64,000 nt of DNA, taken from contig NC_090285.1 of the NCBI RefSeq assembly GCF_037392515.1, positions 5,521,501-5,585,500 on the forward strand. The letters are read 5' to 3'. The stretch's first letter is position 1, and every line of letters begins with the position of its first letter. Below, piece after piece: positions 9,686 to 23,300 of this stretch. The position numbers and the translations under genes are program-made. A model generated the notes under the pieces. That model was not told the origin of the DNA, searched no databases, and saw nothing but the letters and a program-made list of their open reading frames with translations. This DNA comes from Haliotis asinina. Lineage: Eukaryota > Mollusca > Gastropoda > Lepetellida > Haliotidae.

Positions 9686-12600
9686 TGTCCAACAGACAAC
9701 CTGTTTAGAATTCCTTACTTTTCTCAACCATTCAAACTGCCATAAGATGATACTGAAACATAGGCATAGTTTTTGAGTACGAATTGTTTGTTCGGCGGCG
9801 GGCAGTTTCTAATCGAGTCTCGACGGAACAATCTAGCGTTCAACCTCATGAGCATCAATCTGCGATGCCATAATGTGTAAATGAACTCAGCGAATCTGGC
9901 CACCTGATCCCATTAGCGGCCTCTAGCAAGAATGGGTTGCTGAATACCAGCGTGAACGACTCAACTCCTCTCTATGAATTGAATGAACGCAGTTACAGAA
10001 TTAATATACTCAGTGAAACGGATTATTGGTAAATTCAACGTTTTCAACAGCAGACACCTTCAGGGTAAGAGAGCTGTCTAATCCAATGGTGGCGAGTGTC
10101 GTTTCATTTGTCAAGTAGGACTTGTGTACTACCTTTCGTATAACTATTACTTGTCAATAGTTAACTAGTCTAAAAACCCCTCTGACATCTAATAAAGGTC
10201 AGCAGCGTGTATGGTATGTTTTGACTTTTTGAAAGAACCATGTTTTACATCACACTTTGATAAACGTTTAACAGAATTTGGAAGTCAGGGAGCATCGACT
10301 TGTTTTCTTATTCTCTGCGTCCACGTTAACATTTCGACTTTTTTGAGCCATGCTTGTTGCAAAAAGGTGGTAAAGACTACTTACAAGGTAGGATCATGTG
10401 ATTCTACACTGATGCATAGATCTGTCAATCATCAGATCCAAAGACCAGTGAGAACAGATTATCCTAATACTGTGGAGTGTGACCTTATCAATCAAAACAC
10501 TGATCCAATATTTGACCTAAATTATACATCTTAAAACTAACAAATTTTCCACACCTAGGTGTAATATATGGTTACATATTTGTAGAAAATGCCCTTCTGA
10601 AGAGTGTTTAAATATTTCATTATCAAAAACCAGCAAACCATATGTGCATTAAACATGGTACAGTGAAATGTTTTCCGAATTACCCCTTCAGAAGTGTTGT
10701 AATCTGAATAAATGTCTTTGGAAACTGTCAGAACACCTGGTCACGGAAGGGGTCGTTACTCGCTTGGGATTATCAATTCACGAAGCTATACAGTAAATTT
10801 CATTATTATCACTGCTGTATGTTTGTCCATGTCACAGGATAAGTCACTTTCATCTTACACAGTATCAGAAATAGGAATCCAACATCTCATCTATCTTGAG
10901 TGCAAACGTAAGACGATCTTCAAAAAATCTATATTTATTCATAGTTTTCTTTCAACAGTGCTGAAGATGGAGCATGCCTCCTTGCATTTATGCCCAGGCT
11001 TGAAACAAGTGACCAATCATCCATCTAATCCATTAGGAACACTTCTTCAGCATATTCTCAATCTGAAAACATCAAGATAGTCATTTGATAATTTATGTGG
11101 TTATGATGACTCCTAACCCAAACTTTGCTTCAACTATATGAGCAGATATCAAGTTTATACTTAGTCCAAATAGAACTTAAAAAACTCTGGCTTCAGTCCA
11201 GTACCAGAATGTGCAACTCTTTTACACACCAAACAATGGCAAAACGAAGTCAAGTTGTCTTTTTCCAAGTAACATTTTTATTATATTACATAGTTACACC
11301 ATTTATAAAGGATTCAATTTTACATTTCCATTAAGTAAAAAAGTGGTTAATCATGTGCAAAATATTACAAAATTTACGTACTTCACTTGTCATAACAGTT
11401 CTGTTGAGTTCACTTGGCCAGTGACCACGAGTGCATTCAGATCAGGCTGTGGTTGAGCAGCAGCAGCAGCAGCAGAATGGAGTAGTCATGTCATCCTGGA
11501 CAACACACCTGGAACACATTCAGGCTCAGATTACAAAAAGCCTCTGAAGTATATGACAAATAAATTAATTTAACTGTGACAAAATTAACTTTACTTTCAT
11601 ATTTGTTACTTACCTTAAATTGTCTAATACATCAACCATTTCATGTAAACAATGATAGAATTTTGAAAAGCAACCATTAATCATAACAATGGGGACAAAG
11701 ATTTAGCAACAGAATAGATTCTCTAAAGTATAGTAGTGTAGGATCTGCAGGGTACTCGTCTGCATCTACTAGACAGTATAGCCGTTTTCTTCTGAAAAAA
11801 AAAACTGCGAGTATTTGGGCGAGACATTAAATCCCAATAAGGTAGAGCCCATTCCACATAATGTCAATGACAAATGAATGGTAGATTCTCATGTTTGACA
11901 TGACAACGGTCACTAATTAAGTCCATCATGGACTTGCTTTGATGATTCACTGAAGATATTCATCAATATTTCCTCTGATGGTGTAAGCATGAGCAAGATC
12001 AGGAAAATCCAAATGGCAAAACATGTCGGAGAATATCTTTATGAGACTGGTCACTAGAACGTCTGATGCAAAAGCAGAAACTGGTTTCATGATCATATAC
12101 TGATGAGGGCAAGTCTTTTGTTTGACAAAAAACTCTGATGAAATACTGAAAATGTCATGAACTCTATGGCAATTTGTAGTGAGCATGTTAGTCATAATGC
12201 TGCTTTGAACAATATTTCAGTAATATCATGGCATATCAGCTTAATGTAGAGGAAAGTAATCATGTATGATCATGTACAAATGTCACGGCACTTAATCCCA
12301 CATGTAGATTTTGCTGTGCAGTATGCCAACACTAATCTTTGATGAAATAGCCATACAAATTTCAAAACATATCTCGATCGTTCATTTAATAGAGTATGTA
12401 TTCACTGATCATTACTATCATTCCTTTACAGTAAAACACAAACACCCTTCCCCAGCAATGTGCATTTTATTGTGTGGATTTAGAAGATCCAATGATATTG
12501 TGAATAATGAAATTAATGCATACCTCCAGAGCTCCAGATAAGCTTTTGGCTATGTGGGTATGATACCCATACTTGTGAAACGAATTGGGCATTTGTAATT

Positions 12601-15600
12601 TCAAGTGGTTATCTATACTATTTGATGCCCATGATATTTATTTCAAATAAAAAGTTTAAGAGGTGCAACATGTTTTTATCCGATACAGATGATACAATAT
12701 CCTCAAGGTTGAAGATGAATAACTTACAACGTTAAATTATACCAATACAGCTTTATCCACTCCTGCTGTAAGAAATATGTGCCTTAGGCTACATCTGTTT
12801 TGGTGCTGTGAACAGCTGATATTACAAGTCTATTTAAGATATCACAATCAATTGAATCTGACTATGAGACACAGCACTTACCTATTAATTCATCTAGCAG
12901 TCTTCAAATGAAATAATTTTCTGTCTGTAGCATGGAAAACCAGATATTTTATATTGAGTGTGATTAAGCTTTCGACCACGCTCTCTTGACATTATCAATT
13001 GTTGACATTACATTTAGAGAGACAACTACTGTTTCATTGACCACCAGATATAAATGGGCAATCAGTGGAAGGTGACCATGGTATTCTATCTGTGTAGCGC
13101 ATCTTGGATGCATTTTCAATTTTTTAAAGATTCTTTTAATCGCAAAACCTTAGAAATGGAAAATCTTAGTTTGTTTCGATCAGCTTGAAATGATACAATC
13201 CACAAGATGATGTTTATGTAATGAGTAAATACACATTGTTATTTTGACATGGCCTAAACACAAATATTAATATATTTCATACTCTGGCATTTATTTTTCT
13301 CGTGTATTTCAACTTTTCTACAGCATATTACACGCAAATACATAGCTTATCTGGAGCTCTGTACCTCTGTTCTGATATTGGGATTTTACAAATCATGGTT
13401 GATCTGACAATTCCAAAGAGTTCAATTGAACTACTATGCAATAATGGCATTCTAAATATCTACTATTCTCCTGGCAAGGACAAAATATTGATATAAAGCA
13501 AATCCATAACAAATAAAAAGTAAATCCTTGTTGAAACCCAACTTCACTTTTATGAAGGCTCAGTAATGAGGGAATGTACTAGAGAATTCTCTTGTGGGTG
13601 ACAGCATGCGACTTTGTATTTCTGAGTTCACCTAAAGGGACAGACAAGTGGAAGTCAACAGCTCACTGACTGTCTACAAAAAGATCAAATGCTGTCAATA
13701 TTGTAAGCCAACTTTCTTCCTTGAATTTATGGTGTGCAACAATTTTGAATTAGTTAAGTACAAGCCTTGAACACACTTTGCCCTTTAAATGTTGGACTAA
13801 AGTTTACATGAAATTTCATTCCCACTACAAATCCTGAACTACAATGATTCGCTAAATGTCAACATGCCAAGACAATCTTGCTGTCACTCAAATATGATGT
13901 ACCTGATCACATGGCTTGATGAATTCAGTAATAACTTACCAAGTGCGGACATGTACACTGTTCTCGTTAAAATTTACAGGAGTTGCATGTGGGAAGAGAG
14001 GATGTATTTGTTTGAACACTTCAAAGTTCAATAATAATCAGGTGTACATCTCGTCATTGCAAGAATGCATGAGTGTTTTTGGAAAATCCTGAGTTGATTC
14101 TCAAGACTAAGCAGTGGAAGTTGTCATCAATGGAACATACAATTCCAAAGATCCCCATAGCTCACCTAAATTGCTTTAGGTTTCTTTTAAATGATCATGT
14201 TAACAACGGATTTGGTTGGAGTAATACACTTCCTAATTTAACAAGCACACATTTAGTTTCCAGTTACTGATGTGTACACACAAGATAAGGGACCTTTTGA
14301 TGTGAAAACATTACACAATACCATGTTTCAAGTTTTCATTCTGACAGTTATCTGGTTAAAGCTGAACATGTTTGGAATGATTCATCAGAACTCATAATCA
14401 ACTTCTCATTTGAAATTAATGAAGTTGAAAAGTAACGTTGGTGTAAATGCAATTCGTTACCTGTCTACACCCACAGATATACTGACATTTCAAAATATCT
14501 GTACCACTACTTCCTGTACATTTTAACAGCCCATCCATGAATGATCAGAATTGTCTCACTGTTGAATGATTAATGATGTCCACAAAGGACAAAAAAAATG
14601 TAAATTATGGAAGAATGCCGCGAATATTCAAAACATATCGTGCCAAAAATTCAACATTTAGCACCTTTGTGAAAACATGTTATCTAGACATGTTACTCCA
14701 AGTCCAATTCATAACTTGTGACTCCCAAAACATTGTTTTTATGCTTACCAGAAATCAAAGTGATTCACACCCAACCCATTTTTTAAAGAATTACACAAAG
14801 AAACTTGTAAAAGATTAACTATCATACCACTGAAATACCCGACCTATCACTGTCATACCCCAGCATCATGTCGACATAGAATACACTTTACGAAGTTAGA
14901 CATTTCTGGTGAACATCATGGTTCCTATAAACATAAGGATTCTAACACTGTGGACAACACCTCAAATACTCATAATGACCCTTTGGGTCTCACGAGTTGC
15001 ACTGAACAGACACATTCTTCCTTGAACCTTAGTGCTACACTTAGCTGCATCCTGCATGAAATATGTTCAACAGCACAATGTCCAATGACATTTCGTTAGC
15101 CATCGCTTTTGTCCATACACACCCTGATCATAGAAGCAATACATGCAACACTGTGTTTTATTGGTTTCCCCTACACCACAAAGTAATGAGCATCAGATTT
15201 TCTGTTGATGGATTCAAGTATCTGAAATGTAGAAAGCTCTATAAACATAATATCATGGAAGATTTGATACATACCTTGTTTAGATCTTAATCTGGATCCT
15301 AGAATAAGGATGTAGTAGATAGCCTAACTTCTCTTGTCGCACTCGGTCACTATTACAAGTACAGCAATGTTGTATAGAAGACGCAAGCTAGGGTCTAACA
15401 AAACATTCACAAGATCACTGAATAATGTACTTGGAAACCATATTAGTACTGCAGATGAAAAGTGAATGGTACGGAAGTACACATGGTATCTCCATATAGT
15501 GAGAGTTGATATGTAGTGATGACCAACGAGAATCCCTCATCAGATCTGTGGATCAGTTATTTAAAGGTTGTGAAGTGTTGCTTGGCTCTCCCTCCCTCAC

Positions 15601-16259
15601 ATATCTTTGTCCAATTATGACACTGCTAAGTCAATCCATGTTTTCTTCACTGCCATGTACAGAAAAGGTTCCAGTTTTGTAGGAATCTAGATATTCACAA
15701 AAGCATGAATACCTCTTGAGAAATATTATCTTTACTGAGGCAGTCATGTGTCCTTGCCATACAATAACTCAAGAACATTAACAGAGAAGAACATGTTTCC
15801 ATGAAACTATCAAGCCTCGACTACAACAGATTTATTTTATGTTTCAAGTAAGTTAAGTTTGTAGATCTGACCGTCAGTAGCATGTATTCCAGCAACACCT
15901 TGTGACCCAGACCCAATTCACACAACTCAAAAGTCATTATGGCAAAGCAATTCATTATCATTCTAGCTCTTCATTCAAGTAACACAAAGTCAACAGAATT
16001 TGACTACAGCTGTTAAAGACTTGAGAATGATTCATTCAAAATATTGTCATAATGTATGACTTGATCAAATTTCACAACTCAACATCTTCCCAAGAGGTAA
16101 CGTTATCATGCAAAAAATGGACATATCTACTTAGAAGCAGAAAGGGTTTTCTTGCTATAGCGAAATTAGCAATGGCAAAATAGATAAAACTCTTTAGTAA
16201 CAAAAACATGTAGGAGTAGTGTTTCACTAAAGCATCACTTTAAGTGATGTTACGCATAC
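9686..16259. other. Intergenic or intronic AT-rich sequence, no gene recognised
   Basis: No domain, convincing exon or RNA gene was found. The longest open frames (10,211-10,534 and 10,712-11,080 plus; 11,947-12,195 minus) have no recognisable motif. A (CAG)6 run lies at 11,458-11,475. Around 15,300-15,345 on the minus strand a TAG acceptor precedes a short open stretch that could be a terminal exon, but its phase does not fit the candidate exon at 16,260 in its membrane frame. Confidence 0.4.
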
Positions 16260-16340
16260 CATTCCCGCAGTCACAATGATGACCAGTGTAAGGCTGTAGA
16301 TGACATTGCGAGGTTTGGATACTCGCATGCACGGCTTGTT
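16260..16340 (-). CDS. Possible internal exon of an unrecognised membrane protein
   Basis: An 81-bp stretch with an acceptor (CCCATTTACAG) before it and a donor (ATG then GTATGC) after it, reading on the minus strand. In phase 0 it encodes 27 residues: a basic start (NKPCMRVSKPRN) then a hydrophobic run (VIYSLTLVIIVTAGM) that looks like a transmembrane helix. A second frame is also open, so the call is uncertain. The candidate exon at 17,543-17,731 would join it in phase. I do not recognise the protein. The gene would lie downstream of the DBHS gene on the same strand. Confidence 0.3.
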
Positions 16341-17542
16341 CTGTAAATGGGTACAGCAAGTTCAAGGATATCCTTATTCATCAACCTGTATGAAAATCCT
16401 TGGGAGCATAAAAAAGATTATACTTTTCAGCGTTAGCTGTAGTTGATCCTCACTCACACGACACTCCAGCAGACACAGGATAAGTGACGGGCACTTTGGT
16501 TCATTAAAATTCACAATTGAACTTGAAAAATGTCCATGTAACATGTGTTTTCAAACAGAAAATGGTTAAAAGGCACAAGCAAATCCAATCTACTTTCTCA
16601 CATGATCCACTATCAACCCATTTCTTGACGTCCAAATGATGGACATTGTTTCTCTGTAGGTGAAATTTTGTGACAACACCTATTTTAGAGGCGTAAGCCA
16701 CGATGTTGGAAGTTCAAAACTTAGACATACGAAGTACTGCTATGATTCAATAGATTCTATTTCACTTTGCGGAACAGAGCTGTGTACATGTAGAAACAAT
16801 TTAAGTTCCATGTTCAACTGCATGATTAAATGGCTCAAAGTCTTGGATTTAATTTCAGGCACCAATATCAGAAATGAGCTGTTTGAAAACACATGAATGT
16901 CTCAATGTCTTGGTTTTACAGAAAAATGTCCGTCATAAGGAACACAAATGTTACAAACTTTTCAACAGAATCACTAAATCTAAAATCTACCATGTACGTT
17001 TCAATATTTACGTAACAGAGTGAAAAGGACACTGCCCCAAAAGAAAAACTGGAACTTTCAGTCACAGAAGAAAATTTCTCTTCCATCCAAAAAAGTCCAA
17101 GAACAGACTTTCAAATTACTTGGTCCCTATATATGTATTAATGATCAACTTTGCAGCTGGTTATTTAGCTACAGAAATAAACTAAGCACCCGTCAAATGA
17201 AAGCCTTGTTTTTTTCTGCCAGCCAATAAATGTTTGAAACTTTACAAATATGTTATCAAGTATAACTAATGTCAATCCTAACGAACAGGAATTATCACCA
17301 ACTTCACTGCGACACAAAGACATTGTTCTCAGACTATTGTGGCAGTTACTTTCAATATGTACCCCTGTCAATGGGGTTCTTCATACACAAGTTATTAATG
17401 TAGAAATTATCTGACATGTTGTAGTAACTTAAAATGTAGTCATACTGGAAGATTCCATCAATAAACCTACTAACCTAAGCCATGCAATCAATGCCTACCA
17501 AAAAGATACACAATGAAATAAGCAGATTATAATCTGATTCAC
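16341..17542. other. Unannotated AT-rich stretch between two candidate exons
   Basis: If the two weak exons belong to one gene this is its intron. I see no other feature in it. Confidence 0.4.
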
Positions 17543-17731
17543 CTTGTACACCTTGATGCCTACAATAATTGATCCTGTAATTTGACATCTGCCATGTCTG
17601 GTTAGGGTACCCAACAGATCATAAACTGCAGATGGTTGCATGTTTTGCTCCTGGGCTAAAATCCTTTCAAAGGCTCTCAGCTGGCAATCAATGTTGCGTA
17701 ACAGCATCTGCCACTCCCATCTTTCTTCCAT
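17543..17731 (-). CDS. Possible first coding exon of an unrecognised small protein
   Basis: A minus-strand open stretch from ATG at 17,731 encoding about 63 residues with a protein-like mix: MEERWEWQMLLRNIDCQLRA then more helical sequence including ERILAQEQNMQPSAVYDLLG. It ends at a weak donor (AAG then GTGAAT, last exon base 17,543; an alternative AAG/GTGTAC donor lies 6 bp earlier). Both donors leave phase 0, which fits the candidate membrane exon at 16,260-16,340. No acceptor precedes the ATG, so it would have to be a first exon. No domain is recognised. Confidence 0.3.
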
Positions 17732-18030
17732 TTGTCACAAACAACACAATTACTTACCACTCAATACTTACCAACTAATTTCTATTTCTAATGCAACATT
17801 TCTGGCAGTTGCATCAGCAACAGGCATCAAGAATCAAATCTGTAGTTCTTGGGTTTATTCTCAAAATTTCAGTCAATACTAATGAATGTCTTGTTCACAA
17901 ATTTCTTGTGTGAATAGTTGTCATGTGTGATCTAAAGGAGCACAGTACATTTAAATAGATAGATCTTGTGGTGAAAAGATGATCAATTTTACTGCATTTT
18001 GTGACACTACTCAATGGTCCTCAATTAAGT

Positions 18031-18066
18031 CCTTCAATGGCCATTGGTCCTTCAATGGCCATTGGT
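18031..18066. repeat. 18-bp tandem duplication
   Basis: Two adjacent copies of CCTTCAATGGCCATTGGT. Confidence 0.8.
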
Positions 18067-19558
18067 CCTCAATGAAGCTGTTATTTCCAAATCCACAGAA
18101 GTCTGAAAAGGATGAGTTACTAAGGCTGCCTGACACATTGGTTAAAACGAATTTCAGTTTAATAAAAGTATGTAACAAGTACAGGGCCATTACATTCTGC
18201 TCATGAAGTAAATAGAATTTGCATTCTTTTCAAAAGAGCTCCTGAGACATCTAATTTTCATCACGGTCTGAAAACTGTTTCCAAGGAAATGGCATACTGC
18301 AAGAGCTGGAAGAATCACTTCAGGAATCCTCCTGAACTTTCACACAAAAGTTCAGAATTTTTGTACCACGATATGGCATCGACAGCTAATAATCTCAATT
18401 TTGAAATGAAAAAGAAATATAGGGGTGGGACTTCTCCAATGCAGCCATTAATAATACACAAACATCAACCTTTTAAATAATTACTCAATGGCCTGCACAA
18501 ATATCCTTTGAAGACAAGTGTGAATATAATATGAAAAATAGAATATTTGAGCATGTTTTGAAAATTTTTCTGATTTTTTTCTGATTCACATACAGTTTTG
18601 AAGGAGATGTCATGGGGTGGGAGCAAGATCATCAAGCCTAAGTTTATCACAGGAAGAATATTTTATACAAAGTACTGGGAATGAAAAGTAGACCGCCTTT
18701 CATGCTTCACCATCAAGTCCATATTGGACATGTACACACCGCCACTGTTTACAGCAGATTGCAGTATGGGAATTCTACACATTCCTTGAGTGAATCTAAG
18801 CCACTTTGTTCATGCTTAATTAGTAAGCAACCCCATCTCATAACATGACATGGACCTATGCATCACATCTTGGACAGGCCGAATCCTTTAAGAAAAAGAA
18901 AGTTGCTTATCCCGCAAGCTCTTCTGTGTCAAATGATCTGATCAGGCTTCAAAAGAAGTTTCCATTCAGTCAGCCGATCACGTTTCAAGGGGCACCATCC
19001 ATACATGCTTCACAAGTACTGTGACCATGTGAGAAAGCCCACCTGTCTTCTTCACAGAATTTGTGCCGGCTTTAGTACAATGAAAAACATTGCAGGTTTA
19101 TTTCTTACACAGATGATCCATGTTCACTATTACTGAATATATTCTCCTCCATAGAAGTGATGATTCACAAACCAGTATGTTTTGATGTAGCCTAGACTCA
19201 CTGATGCCTCCTGTCGACGTTTGGATAGCACTTACAAAAGTGTATGTTTTCCCCATTACAATTTCTTTTAGTGACAAGATAAGAGTTCGAATTCCATTTG
19301 ACAATCAAATGCAGAGATAATAATGTGATACATCTGTCAGCTTAAATAATTTTCTTTGTGTTTATTTTCCAAATGGTATCAATTCTTCAAGAGTAATATT
19401 TATCCTTTGCAATAAATGCCTGGGATTCCAAATGCTATCAATTCAAGAGAGTAATGGTCACCCTTTGCTAAAATGCCTATAGTTTTGGAAAGTACTTTCA
19501 TCATTTCAAGTTACTATTAACCGATTCATAAGAAAATATTTTCATGTTAAGGACAACT

Positions 19559-19564
19559 TTTATT
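19559..19564 (-). terminator. Candidate poly(A) signal of the DBHS gene
   Basis: AATAAA on the minus strand, about 500 bp past the stop codon. Other matches exist further downstream, so this is only the nearest candidate. Confidence 0.3.
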
Positions 19565-20068
19565 ACAAGTACTACTACATACACAACAACTCTTCAACAT
19601 AACGATTAAGAATGTTATTTTCACATATGCAAAATGTTAAAGTGATCTAAAGAAACATGCATGACTGTGATATAATGAAAACAAGTACCTTAATCTTAAA
19701 ACCAATGACAGCAATAAGTGGAAGCAAAATAAAACTCATGTTAATAGTTCAAATAAACAGGCCTTACAAAAAGACGCATTAATGTTCTTGATGTAATCTA
19801 GGTCATCATAAAGTCTTGTTTTTCGATGAGGGACACTAAACATGACTGATACGATTGAAAACAAATACTGACATCCTAAAAATCGCATATAGACGTGGAA
19901 CATATACAATAATGTCTCCTTTGGCCTTTGAGCCAGATCATTTAAAAAATGTTCACGATTAAGAATAAGGAATTATTCATGTTGCAAGTCAAGCCCAAAC
20001 AGGGCATAGCACAATCTTGCTCACAAGTCAATGAGAAATGATGAAAACATTTGCGTTTTCAAGAAATC

Positions 20069-20323
20069 TCAATATCTCCTTCTCTTCAAGTCTCCGTATT
20101 CCTCTCTTGGTCCACCTTCTCGTCGTCGGTCCATGCGATCACCTCGCATTCCTGGGCCTCCATTACCTCCACCCATGTTGCCGGAGCCACCCATGCCTTG
20201 ACCGCCAAACATGTTTCCTTGGCTGCTACTCATACTACCACCCATGGGGCCACCCATCCCACCCCCAGACTGGAACCCTCCCTCAAAGCTCCCTCCTTGT
20301 TGATCAAAGCGTGATTGACGCTG
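20069..20323 (-). CDS. NONO: DBHS gene exon 9: terminal exon, C-terminal nuclear localisation-like end
   Basis: Encodes a Gly/Met/Ser/Arg-rich tail ending [11 protein letters not shown] and stop. The acceptor is a tandem TAGCAG: exon start at 20,323 (adds one Gln) or 20,320, both in frame. Confidence 0.9.
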   Translation of the reverse strand, partial: QRQSRFDQQGGSFEGGFQSGGGMGGPMGGSMSSSQGNMFGGQGMGGSGNMGGGNGGPGMRGDRMDRRREGGPREEYGDLKRRRY

Positions 20324-23300
20324 CTACAAGTTATGTTCGTATCAGTTCATTTGATTAACCGTTTACAAATATCACGATCACCAAGTTCATGAACACATAG
20401 CACCAGGAATGCAGGAAACAGCCGATCCATCAAGCACATAAAGAAAAGGGAAAGAAAAATCTTTTTGTTAGCAAGTATGCAAACACTTCATGTAATTGGG
20501 CTTATTTACTAAGACTGTCTGTTGTGCAAATACTGAAACCAACATATCACAAATGATCCCTAAACGGCACAAAACATCAATCATCCTTTAAGGCTAAAAC
20601 AATCTCAAAGCTTCCTATTGTCTTTCCTGTTTGTATGTACAGAAGGCACCATCATCATCTCCAGCATAGAGTCTGCCATGACAAAGAAGCCACGACAAAG
20701 TAACACTACCTATGGTAGATGTATTGTACAGTGCCTTTCCAATGAAACTTGACATAAGTGCTGTTGCAGTGGTTCAATATAGGCTTTAAGTCTTAATATA
20801 TGAGCAATGACATTGTGTCATGAAATAAAATCAACAGACTTTAGACCATAGAGGCAATCTAGTTCCTGGCATCGTGTAAATGAGGACAACTTGTTAAACA
20901 CCACAGCAGGAGTTAAGTCTGGACCAGACAAACCAGTGGTCCAAACGAGCTACAATCAACTCAATGGACACACCATATTACCTTCATCACACTTGTTGGT
21001 AATATTCAAGCTAGAACATTGTGTCATGTTACATGTGACAGGTATATGTTGAGGTCAACATCAACAAAACTTGCAAAAATGATTCCAGGTATTTTATCTG
21101 CTTTCTACTATCTTGTGAAAAACCATCGTGTGTGTCAGTAAAATGGTACAGGCATCGTTATGCCAGGGACTTGTTTGACACGTGATAATCATGCCACAAT
21201 TGACTTGTTCACAGAGAGGAATCACAAATCTGATAGTGTCACATAAACATTATCCTTTCAAAATGCCTCTGTAGTTTCGACACATAAGGAAGTACATCAC
21301 GCCATGTTCACAGGTAGGAAGAGTTTCAGTTTACTGACGGGAACATTTCTTAACAATCATGTCTCCATTTATAAGCACATTCAGCTCAAATAATTAAAAC
21401 AAAGGGTCATAAAACACACAACTAAAGAATGACATTCAACTGATTCAAAAGTGCAATTTTCACTTTTACACTTATCAAATGCTGCATTTGGATGAATACT
21501 ATCACTGTATTATTAGTCACCTCTTACAAAGATGAATGCCAAAATATGTCTGGACATTTTTGGAGATATAATGGAACTGATCAAGATGACTTACTTTCAC
21601 TGGCTACAAATTTCAGTTGTCCAATGCAGTCTAGATGTGAACCCATGAATACATAAACCAAACTAAGGAAGTTCAAAAGAGCATTACAACTACACCATGG
21701 GGATCGGTTACCAACTGTACAAACAAATATGAAGGAAGTAACAACACAGAAGACTGGAAACAATGAGACCTTTCAACTCACTCCAGCAGTGTAGTTACCT
21801 GCAATGATTATTTCTCTGATGTGCATTAACCTGCACCCTTTAATTGTCTTCAGCATATTTTGATCAGCTTAACCAACACCAATTTGTATTCCTGATTCTG
21901 TACACTGCTAAAATCAAAAGCTGTTGAACTTTGTTTTCTTCATCGGCTACACCTTTTCACTTACTGGCTACATTATCAAATCAGTATCGAAAGATATAAT
22001 TAACTCACTGACAACTACAAGATTATACATTCAAAACGCACAACACAGTTGAACTCTCTTCTTGATCTACTTGTCATTCTGGTTACATTACGAATAATGG
22101 AATTTCAACGCAATGACTGGACAAAACTCTCTGGAAACTAGTACTCAGCAGTATAAAAAAAAACAACTGTGCCATTACTTTTTAAACTTGAACAGTCATT
22201 AGTGCACCACATATACATATTACCTTACAGTTTTAGCATAAAAGAGACAAATCCCTGATTGAAGCTTTTTGCAGTCTTGCTATTTCAAATGCAAATAGTT
22301 ATTTTGACATAGACAAACTTCACAAATATTTTACATACCAAAGAATGACATTTACAATAAGCGTTGTTACTATCTCACAACTAAGGTTGCATCACTGGCC
22401 ATTTTCTGATTATGGTTGTTGTAAACAAAGGTGAGTTGGCGTCAGCTGCCAGTCATAATTTGTTTCTCATTTTCATTTTGGGATTGTAAAATGTTTCACT
22501 TAGACTTTTGGGTGTAATATCAACCTCTGAACAGGTCCTGATAAAGATGAAAAACAAAATACACCAACAGATCTGTAAGTGCTTGTTTCTCTTCAGAATT
22601 GCTGTGAACAGTATTGCCTAAGTGTCAGGGAAATTAAATCATCAGCAAACTGTATCTTTGTCCTTCAATATCAATTCACACATGTTCTTAAAATATTATG
22701 CTAACCCAGCCTTCCTACAATCTCAAAAAGCAAGTAAAATACAGAGGTCCAGGATAAAACTCACTGTCACATGGATACAAATGATTGTTTCATGGATGAA
22801 AGTTTGTGCAAACACTGTTCAACAAAATCATTTCTGAAAATTCAGTGAATGCATCAGGCTGAGTCTTATGTTTTAAGTTAGGTCAATTCTTCACACTTAC
22901 TCATATTTTACTTAAAGCATAAATACAGTTCTACGGAAGATCAGAACACCGGCTGAATCAAAATGATACAGGTGTTCTTAATCCCAATACAGTGTTTTGT
23001 ACTGTCCTATCAAGACAACACTTGCAAATGTTCCACAAGCTTCCTTTAACAATGACAATATTTGCACAACAGACAGTTTATATAATAATAATAATAATGG
23101 TGTCCTACTTCAAGTGCAGAAACACTAGAAGATTGAACAAATTAGACAAAAATCAAGCTTTGCATGAGACAACCAGCAATTATTGCTTGGCTACTCAACT
23201 TGTATGTTGTTCTGTCACCATACGTCATCATGTGAGAGCATCCCACAACCAAATTAGGTAACATGTTACAGTAACATGAAACATGTTTTATTTTCACATA

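Larger units (their letters stand above)
17732..20068 (-). other. Sequence downstream of the DBHS gene, likely 3' UTR near its stop
   Basis: The DBHS stop codon ends at 20,069. Candidate AATAAA poly(A) signals for that strand lie at 19,559-19,564 and further out near 19,097. An 18-bp unit is repeated twice at 18,031-18,066 and a degenerate pair of about 66 bp lies at 19,370-19,485. Nothing else was recognised. Confidence 0.4.

Noticed and set aside
10211..11080. Plus-strand open frames of 107 and 122 codons
   Set aside because: No domain, atypical composition, no convincing splice or promoter context; frames of this length occur by chance in 64 kb.
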